From positions 1 through 5,817 of the forward strand of contig JAMNXK010000158.1 in assembly GCA_023653245.1 (NCBI GenBank): a stretch of DNA of 5,817 bases. The letters run 5' to 3'. The DNA comes from Tagaea sp. (lineage in GTDB: Bacteria > Pseudomonadota > Alphaproteobacteria > CACIAM-22H2). Below the pieces are notes generated by a model. It was not told where the DNA came from. It made no database searches and worked only from the letters and a program-made list of their open reading frames with translations. Below, piece after piece: positions 1 to 5,817 of the stretch (the first letter of the stretch is position 1; each line of letters starts with the position of its first letter). The position numbers and the translations under genes are program-made.

Positions 1-497
1 CAGCCGTCGGACAGCAGGATCGTGTGGAAGTCGCGCGTATGCGCGTCGCGCAACGTGGACGCCACGCCCCCGTTGGTCACGATCCCGCAGATCGCCAGCG
101 TTTCGATTCCGGCTTTGCGCAAGACCCATTCGAGCCGCGACATGTGGAAGGCCGAATAGGCGACCTTCTCGACCTTCAGATCGGCGGGCTGCAGCTCCTC
201 GACCAGATCCTGGCCCCACGAGCCGGGCGCGAAATCGCCTTTGGCCAGGAACGGGCGCAGCTTCTTCAAATGCGGCGACACGAAGGGCTCGCCGCGGCGC
301 CCGGGCACCAGGGTGAAATGCGTCGAGACGATCCAGCCGCCGGCGGCGCGGAGCTTCTCGGCGACCGGCTTCACGCGGGCGGGCAAGGCGGCGATGTCGG
401 GCGCGGTCTGGCCCGCGCGCGCATAGGCGCCCCGGGGATGCAGAAAGTCGTTCTGCAGATCGCAGATCAACAAGGCGGTGGTGGCGGGAACGATCAT
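1..497 (-). CDS. Isochorismatase-fold hydrolase, 5' part (3' end beyond the left edge)
   Basis: The first 165 residues are visible; the gene leaves the window in the codon after Gly165, so its length is unknown. The fold is that of isochorismatase/cysteine hydrolases: strand 1 with D-L-Q-N-D-F (Asp13 as the usual general acid/base), Lys111 before Y-S-A-F (114-117), and the strand I-C-G-I-V-T-N followed by S-T-L-R-D-A (147-152). Family members include N-carbamoylsarcosine amidase, maleamate amidohydrolase, nicotinamidase and isochorismatase. Oddly, the nucleophile position, normally the Cys of T-[ND]-V-C-V, is Gly144 here (T-N-G-G-V); Cys137 lies before the conserved Gly and does not replace it. 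True isochorismatases also lack this Cys, so it may be a vinyl-ether-type hydrolase, a Cys-independent amidase or a non-amidase paralogue. The ATG at 497 overlaps the hyuA stop by four bases (ATGA). No signal peptide is seen, so it is probably cytoplasmic. The family call is firm; the substrate is unknown. Confidence 0.9.
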   Translation of the reverse strand, partial: MIVPATTALLICDLQNDFLHPRGAYARAGQTAPDIAALPARVKPVAEKLRAAGGWIVSTHFTLVPGRRGEPFVSPHLKKLRPFLAKGDFAPGSWGQDLVEELQPADLKVEKVAYSAFHMSRLEWVLRKAGIETLAICGIVTNGGVASTLRDAHTRDFHTILLSDG

Positions 498-2524
498 TTG
501 CGGGTCACGATCAGATTGCCGAAGCGGTCGACGCGCGCGGTCAGATCGGGTTCGATCACCGTGGTCGCGTCGGGCTGTTCGAGGATGGCGGGGCCTTGGA
601 TCACGGCGTCGACCGGCAAGGCGAGACGGTCGTGGATCGCGGTGTCGTGGAACTTGCCGTCGAAGCGCACTGGGCGCTTGCCGATCGGGGCCGCCGTCCC
701 GCCTTTGGGGGCGAGCAAGGCGAGATCGAGCTTCGGCCGTTTGCCGATCACCGCGACTTTGAGGGTCAGCACGCGGCACGGCACGCCGTCGAGCAAGCGC
801 CCGAAGGCGGCGATATAGGCGCTCTCGAACGCGGCTTGAATCCCGGGGCGTCCGGGGGATTCGCTCACGAGCGGGACGGCCAGGGTATGGGTCTGGCCGA
901 TATAGCTCATGTCGAGTTCGACCGAGGTGGAAACGCCGTCGAGCTTCACGCCCGCGCGGGCGATCAGATCGCGCCCGGCGCGCGCGGCGTCGGCGATCGC
1001 GGCGGCCAGCGCGGCCGTGTCGAGGACGTCGAGCGGCTTGTTCACCGTGCGCGTGAAATCGTGGCGCATGTCGGCGATCACGCAGCCCAAGGCCGAGGTG
1101 ACGCCGGGATAGCGCGGCACGAGGGTCGAGCCCAGGCCGGTTTCCTTCATCAAGGCGCCGGCGTGCAAGGCACCCGCCCCGCCGAAGGGCATCAGCGCGA
1201 AGCGCTTGGGCTCGTGCCCGCGCTCGATCGAGACCAAACGCAACGCGCCCGCCATGCGGCTATTGGCCACGCGCACGATCGCTTCGGCGGCCGCGTAGGT
1301 ATCGAGCTTGAGCGGCGCGCCCACGGCCGCGTCGATCGCGCGCGCGGCGGCGGCGACGTCGAGCGCCTTGATCTTGCCGCCGATCGGCCGCTCGGCATTG
1401 ATGCGCCCGAGCACCACATTGGCGTCGGTCACGGTGGGCCGCGTGGCCCCCTTGGCGTAGCAGACCGGCCCCGGATCGGCGCCGGCGCTCTCGGGCCCGA
1501 TTTGCAGCAAGCCGCCGCGATCGACCCAGGCGATCGAGCCGCCGCCCGCGCCGATGGTCGTTATCTCGATCATCGGCGTGCGCACGACCAGGCCGAATTC
1601 GACGGTCGTCTGTGCGGCCAGTGCCGCCTTGCCGCCGGCGATCAGCGCCACGTCGAACGACGTGCCGCCCATGTCGCCGGTGAGCACGTCCGCGAAGCCC
1701 GCGCTTTGCGCGATGTGCGCGGCGGCGATCACGCCCGCCGCCGGGCCGGACAACGCCGTGCGCACCGGCAGGCGGGCGGCCGTGTCGACCGACATCACGC
1801 CGCCATTGGACTGCACGATCAGCAGCTGGGCGGCCGCACCCGCGCCCTTCAGGCGCCCGTCGAGGCGCGAGAGATACGACGCCACCACGGGCTGGAGATA
1901 GGCGTTGAGCGCCGTGGTCGACGCGCGCTCGAACTCGCGGATCTCGGGCAGGATCTCGTGGCTCGCCGAGACATAGGCGTTGGGCCACACGCTTCGCGCC
2001 GCCGCCAACGCCGCGCGCTCGTTGGATTCGTTGGCGTAGGCGTTGACGAACACGATGGCCAGCGCTTGCGCGCCCATGTCGCGCAAGCGCGCGGCTTCGC
2101 GCTTGACGGCGTCGAGATCGACCGCCTCGCGGATCGTGCCGTCGGCGAGCGTGCGCTCGGGCACTTCGGCGCGCAGATCGCGCGGGATCGCGGGCACGAA
2201 CTCGCCCCACAGGCCCCAGGTCTGGCGGCGGTCGCGCCGGCGCATCTCCAGCACGTCGCGGAAGCCCGCGGTCATCAGGATGCCGGTCTTCGCCCCTTTG
2301 CGTTCGAGCAGCGCGTTCGTCCCCACCGTCGTGCCGTGCACGACGGCGGCGAGCTTGGCGAAATCGGGCTGGCCCAGCGCGATGCCTTCGACGAAGCCGA
2401 GCGACTGGTCGCCCTTGGTCGAGGGCACTTTGCGCGTCTTGGCTTCGCCGGTGGCTTCGTCGAAGAAGAACAGATCGGTGAACGTGCCGCCCACGTCCAC
2501 GCCGACGACGGTGGAAGCGCTCAT
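494..2524 (-). CDS. hyuA: Hydantoinase A / 5-oxoprolinase-type ATPase subunit (HyuA)
   Basis: A 676-residue protein, the normal length for stand-alone HyuA subunits. The family couples ATP hydrolysis to opening of cyclic amides or imides (N-methylhydantoinase, 5-oxoprolinase, caprolactamase), or to carboxylation in the acetone/acetophenone carboxylase branch; HyuA is the ATP-binding subunit and works with HyuB. Visible motifs: the N-terminal ASKHA phosphate loop G-V-D-V-G-G-T-F-T-D (8-17), H-G-T-T-V-G-T-N (63-70), S-G-P-A-A-G-V (259-265), a second phosphate loop G-D-M-G-G-T-S-F-D-V (283-292), I-G-A-G-G-G-S-I-A (324-332) and G-A-D-P-G-P-V-C-Y (348-356), then a typical C-terminal domain. The frame stays open far upstream inside hyuB, but homology begins exactly at the ATG at 2524, which overlaps the hyuB stop (ATGA) and has a GAAGGG Shine-Dalgarno-like site 9 bases before it. 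It is cytoplasmic, with no signal or membrane segments. Substrate cannot be read from sequence; a small third subunit, as in acetone carboxylase, is not visible here. Confidence 0.96.
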   Translation of the reverse strand: MSASTVVGVDVGGTFTDLFFFDEATGEAKTRKVPSTKGDQSLGFVEGIALGQPDFAKLAAVVHGTTVGTNALLERKGAKTGILMTAGFRDVLEMRRRDRRQTWGLWGEFVPAIPRDLRAEVPERTLADGTIREAVDLDAVKREAARLRDMGAQALAIVFVNAYANESNERAALAAARSVWPNAYVSASHEILPEIREFERASTTALNAYLQPVVASYLSRLDGRLKGAGAAAQLLIVQSNGGVMSVDTAARLPVRTALSGPAAGVIAAAHIAQSAGFADVLTGDMGGTSFDVALIAGGKAALAAQTTVEFGLVVRTPMIEITTIGAGGGSIAWVDRGGLLQIGPESAGADPGPVCYAKGATRPTVTDANVVLGRINAERPIGGKIKALDVAAAARAIDAAVGAPLKLDTYAAAEAIVRVANSRMAGALRLVSIERGHEPKRFALMPFGGAGALHAGALMKETGLGSTLVPRYPGVTSALGCVIADMRHDFTRTVNKPLDVLDTAALAAAIADAARAGRDLIARAGVKLDGVSTSVELDMSYIGQTHTLAVPLVSESPGRPGIQAAFESAYIAAFGRLLDGVPCRVLTLKVAVIGKRPKLDLALLAPKGGTAAPIGKRPVRFDGKFHDTAIHDRLALPVDAVIQGPAILEQPDATTVIEPDLTARVDRFGNLIVTRK

Positions 2525-4164
2525 GCCGCACCGCCCTTCGTCGCGTAGCCCAGGCGCAGATCGCGCTCGACCGATTCCGCCGGCCGGTCCCGGGGATCGC
2601 CGTAGCCGCCGCCGCCGGGCGTTTCCAGGCGCAGGCGCTCGCCCTTCTTGATCTTGAGCCCGACCATCTTGGAGGCCATCGGCGGCTCGTTGCCGTCGGG
2701 CAGCACGAAGCGGTTGCGCGCGGCGGGCGCGCCGCCGGCCACGCCTTGCGGCGCGAAGCGCCCGCGCTCCCCGAACAGGAAGACGTCGGCGCTCTCCTCC
2801 AGCAGCTCGATCTCGTAGATCGCGCCGAGCCCGCCGCGATGCTTGCCCGCGCCGAACGAATCGGGGCGCAGCGCCCATTGGGTGAAAATCACCGGATAGG
2901 CGGCTTCGAGAATCTCGACCGGCGGAATCGTGGCGGTGGAGATCGGCGCGTTGCCGTGATTGAGCCCGTCGCCTTCGGGATTGCCGCCCAGCCCGCCGCC
3001 GAAGAAGGAGAACATCACCCAGCGCCGCCCGTCCCGGCGGTGGCCGGCGAGCGACAGCGCGTTGATCGTGCCGTAGGCGCAACCGTTGACGAGATCGGGG
3101 GCGGCTTGCGCCAACGCCTGGAACACCACGTCGATCACGCGCAGAATCGTTTCGGTGTAGCCGCCCACGGGCTTGGGCGCGCGCGCGGACAGGATCGAGC
3201 TTTCCGGGATGACGAAGGCGATCGGTTCCAGACAACCCGCGTTCGCCGGTACGTCGCGGAACACGTGCTTGAGCGCCACGTAGCACGAGGCGATCGCCGT
3301 CGAGCGCGCGATATTGACCGGTCCCGCGCACGGGCCGGCGGTGCGCGAGAAATCGAGGGTCAGCGTCTCGCCCCTCTTGACGATATCGAGGGCGATCTTG
3401 AGCGGCACGTCGACGATGCCGTCGTTGTCGAGCCAATCCTCGGCCGAATAGGTCCCGTCGGGCAGCTCGGCGAGACACGCGCGCATGAGCAGCGCCGCGC
3501 GCGCGCGCAATTCGGCCAGCGCGTCGCGCACGGTGGCGGCGCCGTATTCGTCGAGCAGATCGTCCATGCGCCTGACGCCCAGGTCGAGGGCGTTGATCTG
3601 GCCGCTGAGATCGCCGTAGAGCGACAGCGGCAGGCGCGAATTGCATTTCAGGATGTCGACGATATCGTTGCTGAGCTTGCCGGCGGCGATCAGCTTCACC
3701 GGCGGGATGTGCATCCCTTCCTGGAAGCTCTCGGTCGCGGCGGGATTGTAGTTGCCCGGCACGTTGCCGCCGACGTCGTGCCAATGCCCGACCGAGGCGA
3801 GCCAGCAGAACACCGCGCCGTCGCGGAAATAGGGGCGCACGAGCTTGAAGTCCGATAGATGCGTCCCGCCGTCGTAGGGATCGTTGAACAAGAACACGTC
3901 GCCGTCGGCCAATCCGCCGTCGCGCGCGGCCTTGTCGATCACCGCCTTCACGGCGAAGGCCATCACGCCGACGAAAATCGGCAGGCCGGACTTGCCTTGC
4001 ACCATCGTCTCGCCCGACGCGGCGTCGTAGAGCCCGTGCGAGGCGTCGTGCGCCTCGGCGATGATCGGGTTGAAGGCTGAGCGGAACAAGGTCGCGTCCA
4101 TCTCGTCGGCGATTTGTTCGAGCCGGCCCTTGAGCACCGCGAGCGTGACGGGGTCGAGGCTCAT
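2521..4164 (-). CDS. hyuB: Hydantoinase B / oxoprolinase-type catalytic subunit (HyuB)
   Basis: A 547-residue HyuB-family protein, full length for the family. HyuB provides the metal-dependent half of the ATP-dependent cyclic amide/imide hydrolases and of the related carboxylases, forming a complex with HyuA. It opens with the usual D-P-V-T-L-A-V-L-K (4-12), followed by N-D-P-Y-D-G-G-T-H-L-S-D (94-105), G-H-W-H-D-V-G-G (126-133; His127, His129 and Asp130 are likely metal ligands), F-Q-E-G-M-H-I-P-P (147-155), glycine-rich stretches such as F-F-G-G-G-L-G-G near residues 388-395, and a terminal E-T-P-G-G-G-G-Y-G-D-P block. The second His-rich motif has Trp128 between the two His, where many relatives have a small residue or His. 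The ATG at 4164 lies in a 4-base overlap with the upstream lyase stop; the family N-terminus starts right there. The 3' end overlaps hyuA by four bases, consistent with equimolar synthesis of the two subunits. Hydantoin, oxoproline, lactam and imide substrates are all possible. Confidence 0.96.
   Translation of the reverse strand: MSLDPVTLAVLKGRLEQIADEMDATLFRSAFNPIIAEAHDASHGLYDAASGETMVQGKSGLPIFVGVMAFAVKAVIDKAARDGGLADGDVFLFNDPYDGGTHLSDFKLVRPYFRDGAVFCWLASVGHWHDVGGNVPGNYNPAATESFQEGMHIPPVKLIAAGKLSNDIVDILKCNSRLPLSLYGDLSGQINALDLGVRRMDDLLDEYGAATVRDALAELRARAALLMRACLAELPDGTYSAEDWLDNDGIVDVPLKIALDIVKRGETLTLDFSRTAGPCAGPVNIARSTAIASCYVALKHVFRDVPANAGCLEPIAFVIPESSILSARAPKPVGGYTETILRVIDVVFQALAQAAPDLVNGCAYGTINALSLAGHRRDGRRWVMFSFFGGGLGGNPEGDGLNHGNAPISTATIPPVEILEAAYPVIFTQWALRPDSFGAGKHRGGLGAIYEIELLEESADVFLFGERGRFAPQGVAGGAPAARNRFVLPDGNEPPMASKMVGLKIKKGERLRLETPGGGGYGDPRDRPAESVERDLRLGYATKGGAA
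2534..2539 (-). promoter_or_regulatory. Ribosome binding site for hyuA
   Basis: Read on the minus strand, GAAGGG lies in the end of hyuB, nine bases before the hyuA ATG at 2524. Together with the G-V-D-V-G-G-T-F-T-D motif beginning at residue 8, it fixes the hyuA start and rules out the long upstream extension of this frame through hyuB. Confidence 0.55.
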
Positions 4165-5018
4165 GCTTCGTACTTCTTTCCGCGCGCGAGATAACCGTCG
4201 GTGCCGAGCACCGCGTTGATTCCGGCGAAATCGAGCATGCGGTCCTTCATGCCGGAGGTCGTGCCCGCAGCCTTGAGCTCGCGATAGTAGGCGTCGAGCG
4301 CATGGCCGACCGCGCGCGCCGTACCGCCCGGGAAGATCGCGATGCGGAAGCCCAGTGCTTCGAGCTCGGCGGCGGACAAGAGCGGCGTCTTGCCGCCTTC
4401 GACCATATTGGCGAGCACGGGCACGCGGCCGCCGAAGCGCGCGGCGACCTCGGCCAAGGCGGCCTTGTCGGGCGGGGCTTCGACGAACAGCACATCCGCC
4501 CCCGCCTCGACATAGCGCTCGGCGCGGTCGAGCGCCGCCGCGAAGCCTTCGACGGCGATCGCGTCCGTGCGCGCGACGATCAGCGTTTCGGCCGAGGCGC
4601 GCGCGTCCAGCGCCGCCTTGATCTTGCCGACCATCTCGGCGGCCGGGATCACGGCCTTGTCCTTGAGGTGGCCGCAGCGTTTGGGCGTGACTTGGTCTTC
4701 GAGCTGGAGGGCGTTCGCCCCCTCGCGCTCGAACAGCTTGACCGTGCGCTGGACGTTGAGCGCGTTGCCAAAGCCGGTGTCGATATCGACGATCAACGGG
4801 AGTGTGGCGCGCTCGCGGATGCCGGCGAGCACTTGCGCCGCCTCGGTCGCGGTCACCAGCCCGATATCCGGCAGCGCGAAGCGCGCGTAACAGATCGACG
4901 CCCCCGACAGATACGCGGCCTCGAACCCGGCGCGCTCGGCGAACAAAGCGGTGAAGCCGTCGTATACGCCGGGCGCGAGGACGATGCGCTTTTCGGCGAG
5001 GCGTTGCTTGAGACTCAC
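4161..5018 (-). CDS. Isocitrate lyase/PEP mutase-superfamily lyase, 2,3-dimethylmalate or methylisocitrate lyase type
   Basis: A 285-residue (beta/alpha)8 enzyme, close to the usual size of PrpB and dimethylmalate lyase. Family lyases split a 2-hydroxy-dicarboxylate by retro-Claisen cleavage to pyruvate (or another 2-oxo acid) plus a carboxylate, using Mg2+. Visible signatures: A-P-G-V-Y-D (15-20), Y-L-S-G-A (36-40), D-I-D-T-G-F-G (78-84, Mg2+-associated Asp), L-E-D-Q (106-109), the catalytic loop K-R-C-G-H (113-117) with Cys115 as proton donor, A-R-T-D-A (149-153) and N-M-V-E-G-G (204-209). Cys115 argues for a true lyase rather than a PEP mutase or oxaloacetate decarboxylase. The N-M-V-E-G-G loop, instead of PrpB's N-I-T-E-F-G, leans towards dimethylmalate or alkylmalate lyases. 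Its place directly after an aconitase-like hydratase pair fits cleavage of that pair's product. The start is the GTG at 5018, overlapping the leuD stop (GTGA); the next in-frame Met is at residue 129, too far in. The open frame upstream of 5018 lies inside the small-subunit gene and is not part of this protein. Confidence 0.92.
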   Translation of the reverse strand: MSLKQRLAEKRIVLAPGVYDGFTALFAERAGFEAAYLSGASICYARFALPDIGLVTATEAAQVLAGIRERATLPLIVDIDTGFGNALNVQRTVKLFEREGANALQLEDQVTPKRCGHLKDKAVIPAAEMVGKIKAALDARASAETLIVARTDAIAVEGFAAALDRAERYVEAGADVLFVEAPPDKAALAEVAARFGGRVPVLANMVEGGKTPLLSAAELEALGFRIAIFPGGTARAVGHALDAYYRELKAAGTTSGMKDRMLDFAGINAVLGTDGYLARGKKYEA

Positions 5019-5506
5019 GCGTTCCCCTTCTTGAGCTTCTTTTCCAGATGCGCCATCAGCCCGCCATCGTCGAGCATCGCCAGCAAATGCGCGGGCAAAG
5101 GCTCGCATGGATAGACGTCGCCGGTCCGGCGATTGCGGATCGAGCCCCCCGCCGCGTCGGCGTCGAGCTCGTCGCCTTTGGCGATCTCGCTTGCGCGCGC
5201 GCACACCAAGGGCGCCACGCCCAGATTGACGCAGTTGCGGAAGAACAGACCCGCGAAGGATTTGGCGATCACGATTCGCACGCCCAATTCGCGCAAGGCC
5301 ATCACCGCCTGCTCGCGCGAGGAACCCATGCCGAAATTCTCGCCGCCCACCACGAGGTCGCCCGCGCGCACCGTCTTGGCGAAGTCGGGATCGATGGCTT
5401 CCAGGCAATGCTTGGCGATCTCGCCGATCGCGAATTTCATGTAGAGACCGGGGGCGAGCATATCGGTGTCGATATTGTCGCCGAAGACGAAAGCGCGGCC
5501 GGTCAT
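5015..5506 (-). CDS. leuD: Aconitase-superfamily hydratase small subunit (LeuD2/DmdB type)
   Basis: A 163-residue swivel-domain subunit of a two-subunit hydro-lyase that adds or removes water on a substituted maleate/malate pair in the cytoplasm, together with the large subunit encoded just upstream. Motifs: F-G-D-N-I-D-T-D-M-L (8-17), the active-site loop G-G-E-N-F-G-M-G-S-S-R-E-Q-A (54-67, with the substrate-binding S-S-R) and A-K-S-F-A-G-L-F-F-R-N-C-V-N-L-G (81-96). The length matches the short, archaeal-type LeuD/HacB/DmdB class rather than the roughly 200-residue LeuD of proteobacterial leucine synthesis. The substrate-specificity loop after D-T-D, often Y-L-R-T or Y-L-V-x in relatives, reads Y-M-K-F (22-25), hinting at a different substrate. 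The ATG at 5506 sits in an ATGA overlap with the large-subunit stop. The family is certain. A leucine-synthesis role is unlikely given the lyase and HyuAB neighbours; dimethylmaleate, maleate or citraconate hydration is more plausible. Confidence 0.93.
   Translation of the reverse strand: MTGRAFVFGDNIDTDMLAPGLYMKFAIGEIAKHCLEAIDPDFAKTVRAGDLVVGGENFGMGSSREQAVMALRELGVRIVIAKSFAGLFFRNCVNLGVAPLVCARASEIAKGDELDADAAGGSIRNRRTGDVYPCEPLPAHLLAMLDDGGLMAHLEKKLKKGNA
5024..5030 (-). promoter_or_regulatory. Ribosome binding site for the GTG-started lyase gene
   Basis: Read on the minus strand, GAAGGGG lies inside the last codons of the hydratase small-subunit gene and ends five bases before the GTG at 5018. 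It is one of the best Shine-Dalgarno matches in the window and supports GTG as the lyase start, since no nearby in-frame ATG exists. Confidence 0.6.
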
Positions 5507-5817
5507 GACAGGAACTCGCGCGGATCGACGATCTCGCCCGCCACCGCGCCTGCGGCGACCGAGTAGGGCGAGCCCAGATACACGAAGGACTTCGCGTGGC
5601 CCATGCGGCCCTTGAAGTTCCGCGCGGTGGATGAAAGGCACGTCTCGCCCTCGGCCAGCACGCCGGCACCATAGCCCGCGCACGCGCCGCAGCCGGTGGG
5701 CAAGAGGATCGCGCCGGCTTCGAGCAGGGTGGCGAGCGTGCCGTCGGCGGCCGCTTCGGTCGTCGTGCGCTGCGAGGCGGGGGCGATCATGAGCCTTGTA
5801 TGGCGCGCGACTTTGCG
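5503..5817 (-). CDS. leuC: Aconitase-superfamily hydratase large subunit (LeuC/DmdA type), 3' end only
   Basis: Only the last 104 residues are in the window; the frame is open through the right edge, so the Met codon at 5790 is internal and the true start lies outside. The large subunit carries the [4Fe-4S] cluster used for stereospecific hydration/dehydration. The visible part holds the last two cluster ligands in G-C-G-A-C (codons at 5689-5691 and 5680-5682), followed by G-V-L-A-E-G-E, the R-N-F-K-G-R-M-G block typical of this superfamily, and a Y-L-G-S-P segment with an Ala-rich tail ending V-D-P-R-E-F-L-S. This is the normal C-terminus of the LeuC/HacA/DmdA branch, which lacks the fused swivel domain; that domain is supplied by the next gene, which overlaps by four bases. 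Whether the enzyme is isopropylmalate isomerase, homoaconitase, maleate hydratase or dimethylmalate dehydratase cannot be decided from this fragment, but the operon favours a catabolic hydratase. Confidence 0.92.
   Translation of the reverse strand, partial: RKVARHTRLMIAPASQRTTTEAAADGTLATLLEAGAILLPTGCGACAGYGAGVLAEGETCLSSTARNFKGRMGHAKSFVYLGSPYSVAAGAVAGEIVDPREFLS

Larger units (their letters stand above)
1..5817 (-). other. Translationally coupled six-gene operon segment
   Basis: All six genes face the same way and no intergenic base separates any of them. Each junction is a 4-base stop/start overlap: ATGA at 5503-5506, GTGA at 5015-5018, and ATGA at 4161-4164, 2521-2524 and 494-497. The gene order is hydratase large subunit, hydratase small subunit, lyase, hyuB, hyuA, isochorismatase-fold hydrolase. 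Such uniform overlaps imply one mRNA and coupled translation. I see no room for an internal promoter or terminator, and both operon ends are outside the window, so the regulator and any transporter cannot be judged. Confidence 0.9.

Noticed and set aside
24..818. A 264-codon plus-strand open frame across the left part of the window
   Set aside because: It lies opposite the isochorismatase-fold gene and the 3' end of hyuA, both with clear motifs. Its own translation has none.
596..2548. A 650-codon open frame on the plus strand, opposite hyuA
   Set aside because: It is an antisense shadow typical of very G+C-rich coding DNA. Its translation is rich in Arg, Gly, His and Ala and shows no family motif, while hyuA on the other strand has all of its motifs.
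2525..3784. N-terminal extension of the hyuA frame reaching back to 3784
   Set aside because: The extension is Arg-rich noise read out of frame through hyuB. Family homology starts at the ATG at 2524, which has a good ribosome site.
2746..3858. A 370-codon plus-strand open frame opposite hyuB
   Set aside because: Same low-complexity Arg/Gly/Asp-rich shadow pattern, and hyuB on the minus strand is clearly the real gene.
5019..5672. N-terminal extension of the lyase frame up to 5672
   Set aside because: It runs out of frame through the hydratase small-subunit gene and the end of the large-subunit gene, and it lacks family similarity. The GTG at 5018 is the supported start.
5507..5683. N-terminal extension of the small-subunit frame up to 5683
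   Set aside because: This part overlaps the conserved C-terminus of the large subunit in another frame. The small-subunit family N-terminus begins at the ATG at 5506.
5503..5790. Treating the Met codon at 5790 as the start of a small 95-residue protein
   Set aside because: The frame is open through the window edge and the segment is the C-terminal part of a LeuC-type large subunit, so this is an internal Met.

Overview
The window is a single, gap-free minus-strand gene run from a very G+C-rich bacterium (about two thirds G+C by eye, with third positions mostly G or C). The codon pattern and protein types suggest an alphaproteobacterium, perhaps Rhodospirillales- or Rhizobiales-like. This is inferred from composition and gene style, because no phylogenetic marker is present. 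I see no RNA genes, mobile elements, CRISPR arrays, terminators or long intergenic stretches.

In transcription order, from high to low coordinates, there are six genes. (1) The 3' end of an aconitase-superfamily large subunit (LeuC/DmdA type, 5503-5817, running off the right edge). (2) Its small subunit (LeuD/DmdB type, 5015-5506). (3) A lyase of the isocitrate lyase/PEP mutase superfamily, with the Cys-containing KRCGH motif of the true carbon-carbon lyases (4161-5018, GTG start). (4) A hydantoinase B/oxoprolinase-type subunit, HyuB (2521-4164). (5) Its ASKHA-fold ATPase partner, HyuA (494-2524). (6) The 5' part of an isochorismatase-fold hydrolase (1-497, running off the left edge). All five junctions are 4-base stop/start overlaps (four ATGA, one GTGA), so this is almost certainly one translationally coupled operon. 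Its promoter and both ends lie outside the window.

The genes read as a catabolic module. The hydratase pair and the lyase resemble DmdAB plus dimethylmalate lyase of anaerobic nicotinate breakdown, which hydrates a substituted maleate to a substituted malate and splits it to pyruvate plus a carboxylic acid. HyuAB-family enzymes open cyclic amides or imides with ATP, and isochorismatase-fold enzymes often remove an amide group. One coherent but unproven reading is cyclic imide or lactam -> half-amide -> (substituted) maleate -> malate -> pyruvate plus acid. A complication is that the isochorismatase-fold protein has Gly (residue 144) where amidases of that fold carry the catalytic Cys, so its chemistry is open.
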